From JAGLGH01 sp034723595 (GTDB taxonomy: Archaea; Nanobdellota; Nanobdellia; Woesearchaeales; JAGLGH01), in NCBI GenBank assembly GCA_034723595.1, contig JAYEPB010000158.1, forward strand, positions 1-6,636: a stretch of 6,636 nucleotides of DNA, read 5' to 3'. The notes beneath the pieces were generated by a model. The model made no database searches and was not told where the DNA came from. It saw nothing but the letters and a program-made list of their open reading frames with translations. Made by a program: the position numbers and the translations under genes. Shown here one piece after another: positions 6,515-6,636 of the stretch; the first letter of the stretch is position 1, and every line of letters starts with the position of its first letter.

Positions 6515-6636
6515 ATGAAAAAAATAATCTTGATTGTGTTTATGTTGATCTTAATTGTGCCTGTTGTGTGGGGATATGATGCTGTAGTTCAAACGGCGAT
6601 GGAATATTTAGATAGTAATAATCTTGGTATATTGGA
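6515..6636 (+). CDS. N-terminus of a secreted or membrane-anchored protein of unknown function (3' truncated)
   Basis: The first 40 codons are visible and the gene runs off the window. Residues 1-3 are MKK and 4-19 form a strongly hydrophobic stretch (IILIVFMLILIVPVVW), a classic Sec signal peptide. A likely cleavage point is after WG (residues 19-20). The mature start, YDAVVQTAMEYLDSNNLGIL, looks like the first helix of a helical repeat domain; a prenyltransferase/squalene-cyclase-type toroid is one speculative option. There is no class III (pilin-like) signal, because the charged residues are followed at once by the hydrophobic core with no G/A-type prepilin site before it. The start is forced by an in-frame TAA at 6509-6511 and backed by a strong SD (GAGGGGGAT). 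It has its own promoter but follows the secretion genes on the same strand, so a link to that machine is possible but unproven. Confidence 0.7.
   Translation, partial: MKKIILIVFMLILIVPVVWGYDAVVQTAMEYLDSNNLGIL

Overview
The window looks archaeal. Two coding starts have purine-rich Shine-Dalgarno sequences at good spacing. AT-rich TATA-type boxes lie ahead of the first and last complete starts. The two large genes are an archaeal-type secretion/pilus ATPase and its polytopic membrane partner. Low GC, heavy AGG/AGA arginine use and this gene pair would suit a DPANN-like archaeon (for example Woesearchaeota or Pacearchaeota). That placement is inference from gene style, not from a marker gene.

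Layout, all on the + strand. Bases 3-110 hold what may be the C-terminal end of an unrecognised gene. Bases 111-266 are a very AT-rich intergenic region with a perfect 18-bp palindrome, ATATA tracts spaced 10 bp apart and a TATA box. Bases 267-428 encode a 53-residue ribbon-helix-helix (RHH) protein too small for most ORF callers. It overlaps by 17 bp the start of a 1253-codon secretion ATPase gene (412-4173). That gene carries an in-frame intein (1879-3381, 501 residues) with splicing blocks and two LAGLIDADG homing-endonuclease motifs. After removal of the intein the ATPase is about 752 residues. After a 43-bp gap comes a 725-residue TadC/FlaJ-like membrane protein with two T2SSF-like cytoplasmic domains (4217-6394). 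A 120-bp gap with a T-rich tract and an archaeal TATA box separates it from a secreted protein whose first 40 codons are in the window (6515 to the end).

Working model: the ATPase and the membrane protein form the cytoplasmic motor and inner-membrane platform of an archaeal type IV pilus/type II secretion-like machine. The RHH protein at the head of the operon probably regulates it. The downstream signal-peptide protein may be a substrate or an unrelated secreted protein.

The most notable feature is the intein. It splits the Asp box of the ATPase between D489 and T991, so the unspliced precursor should be inactive. Its arginine and lysine codon use differs from the host gene, which points to later acquisition. 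No CRISPR array, rRNA, tRNA or insertion-sequence ends were seen.
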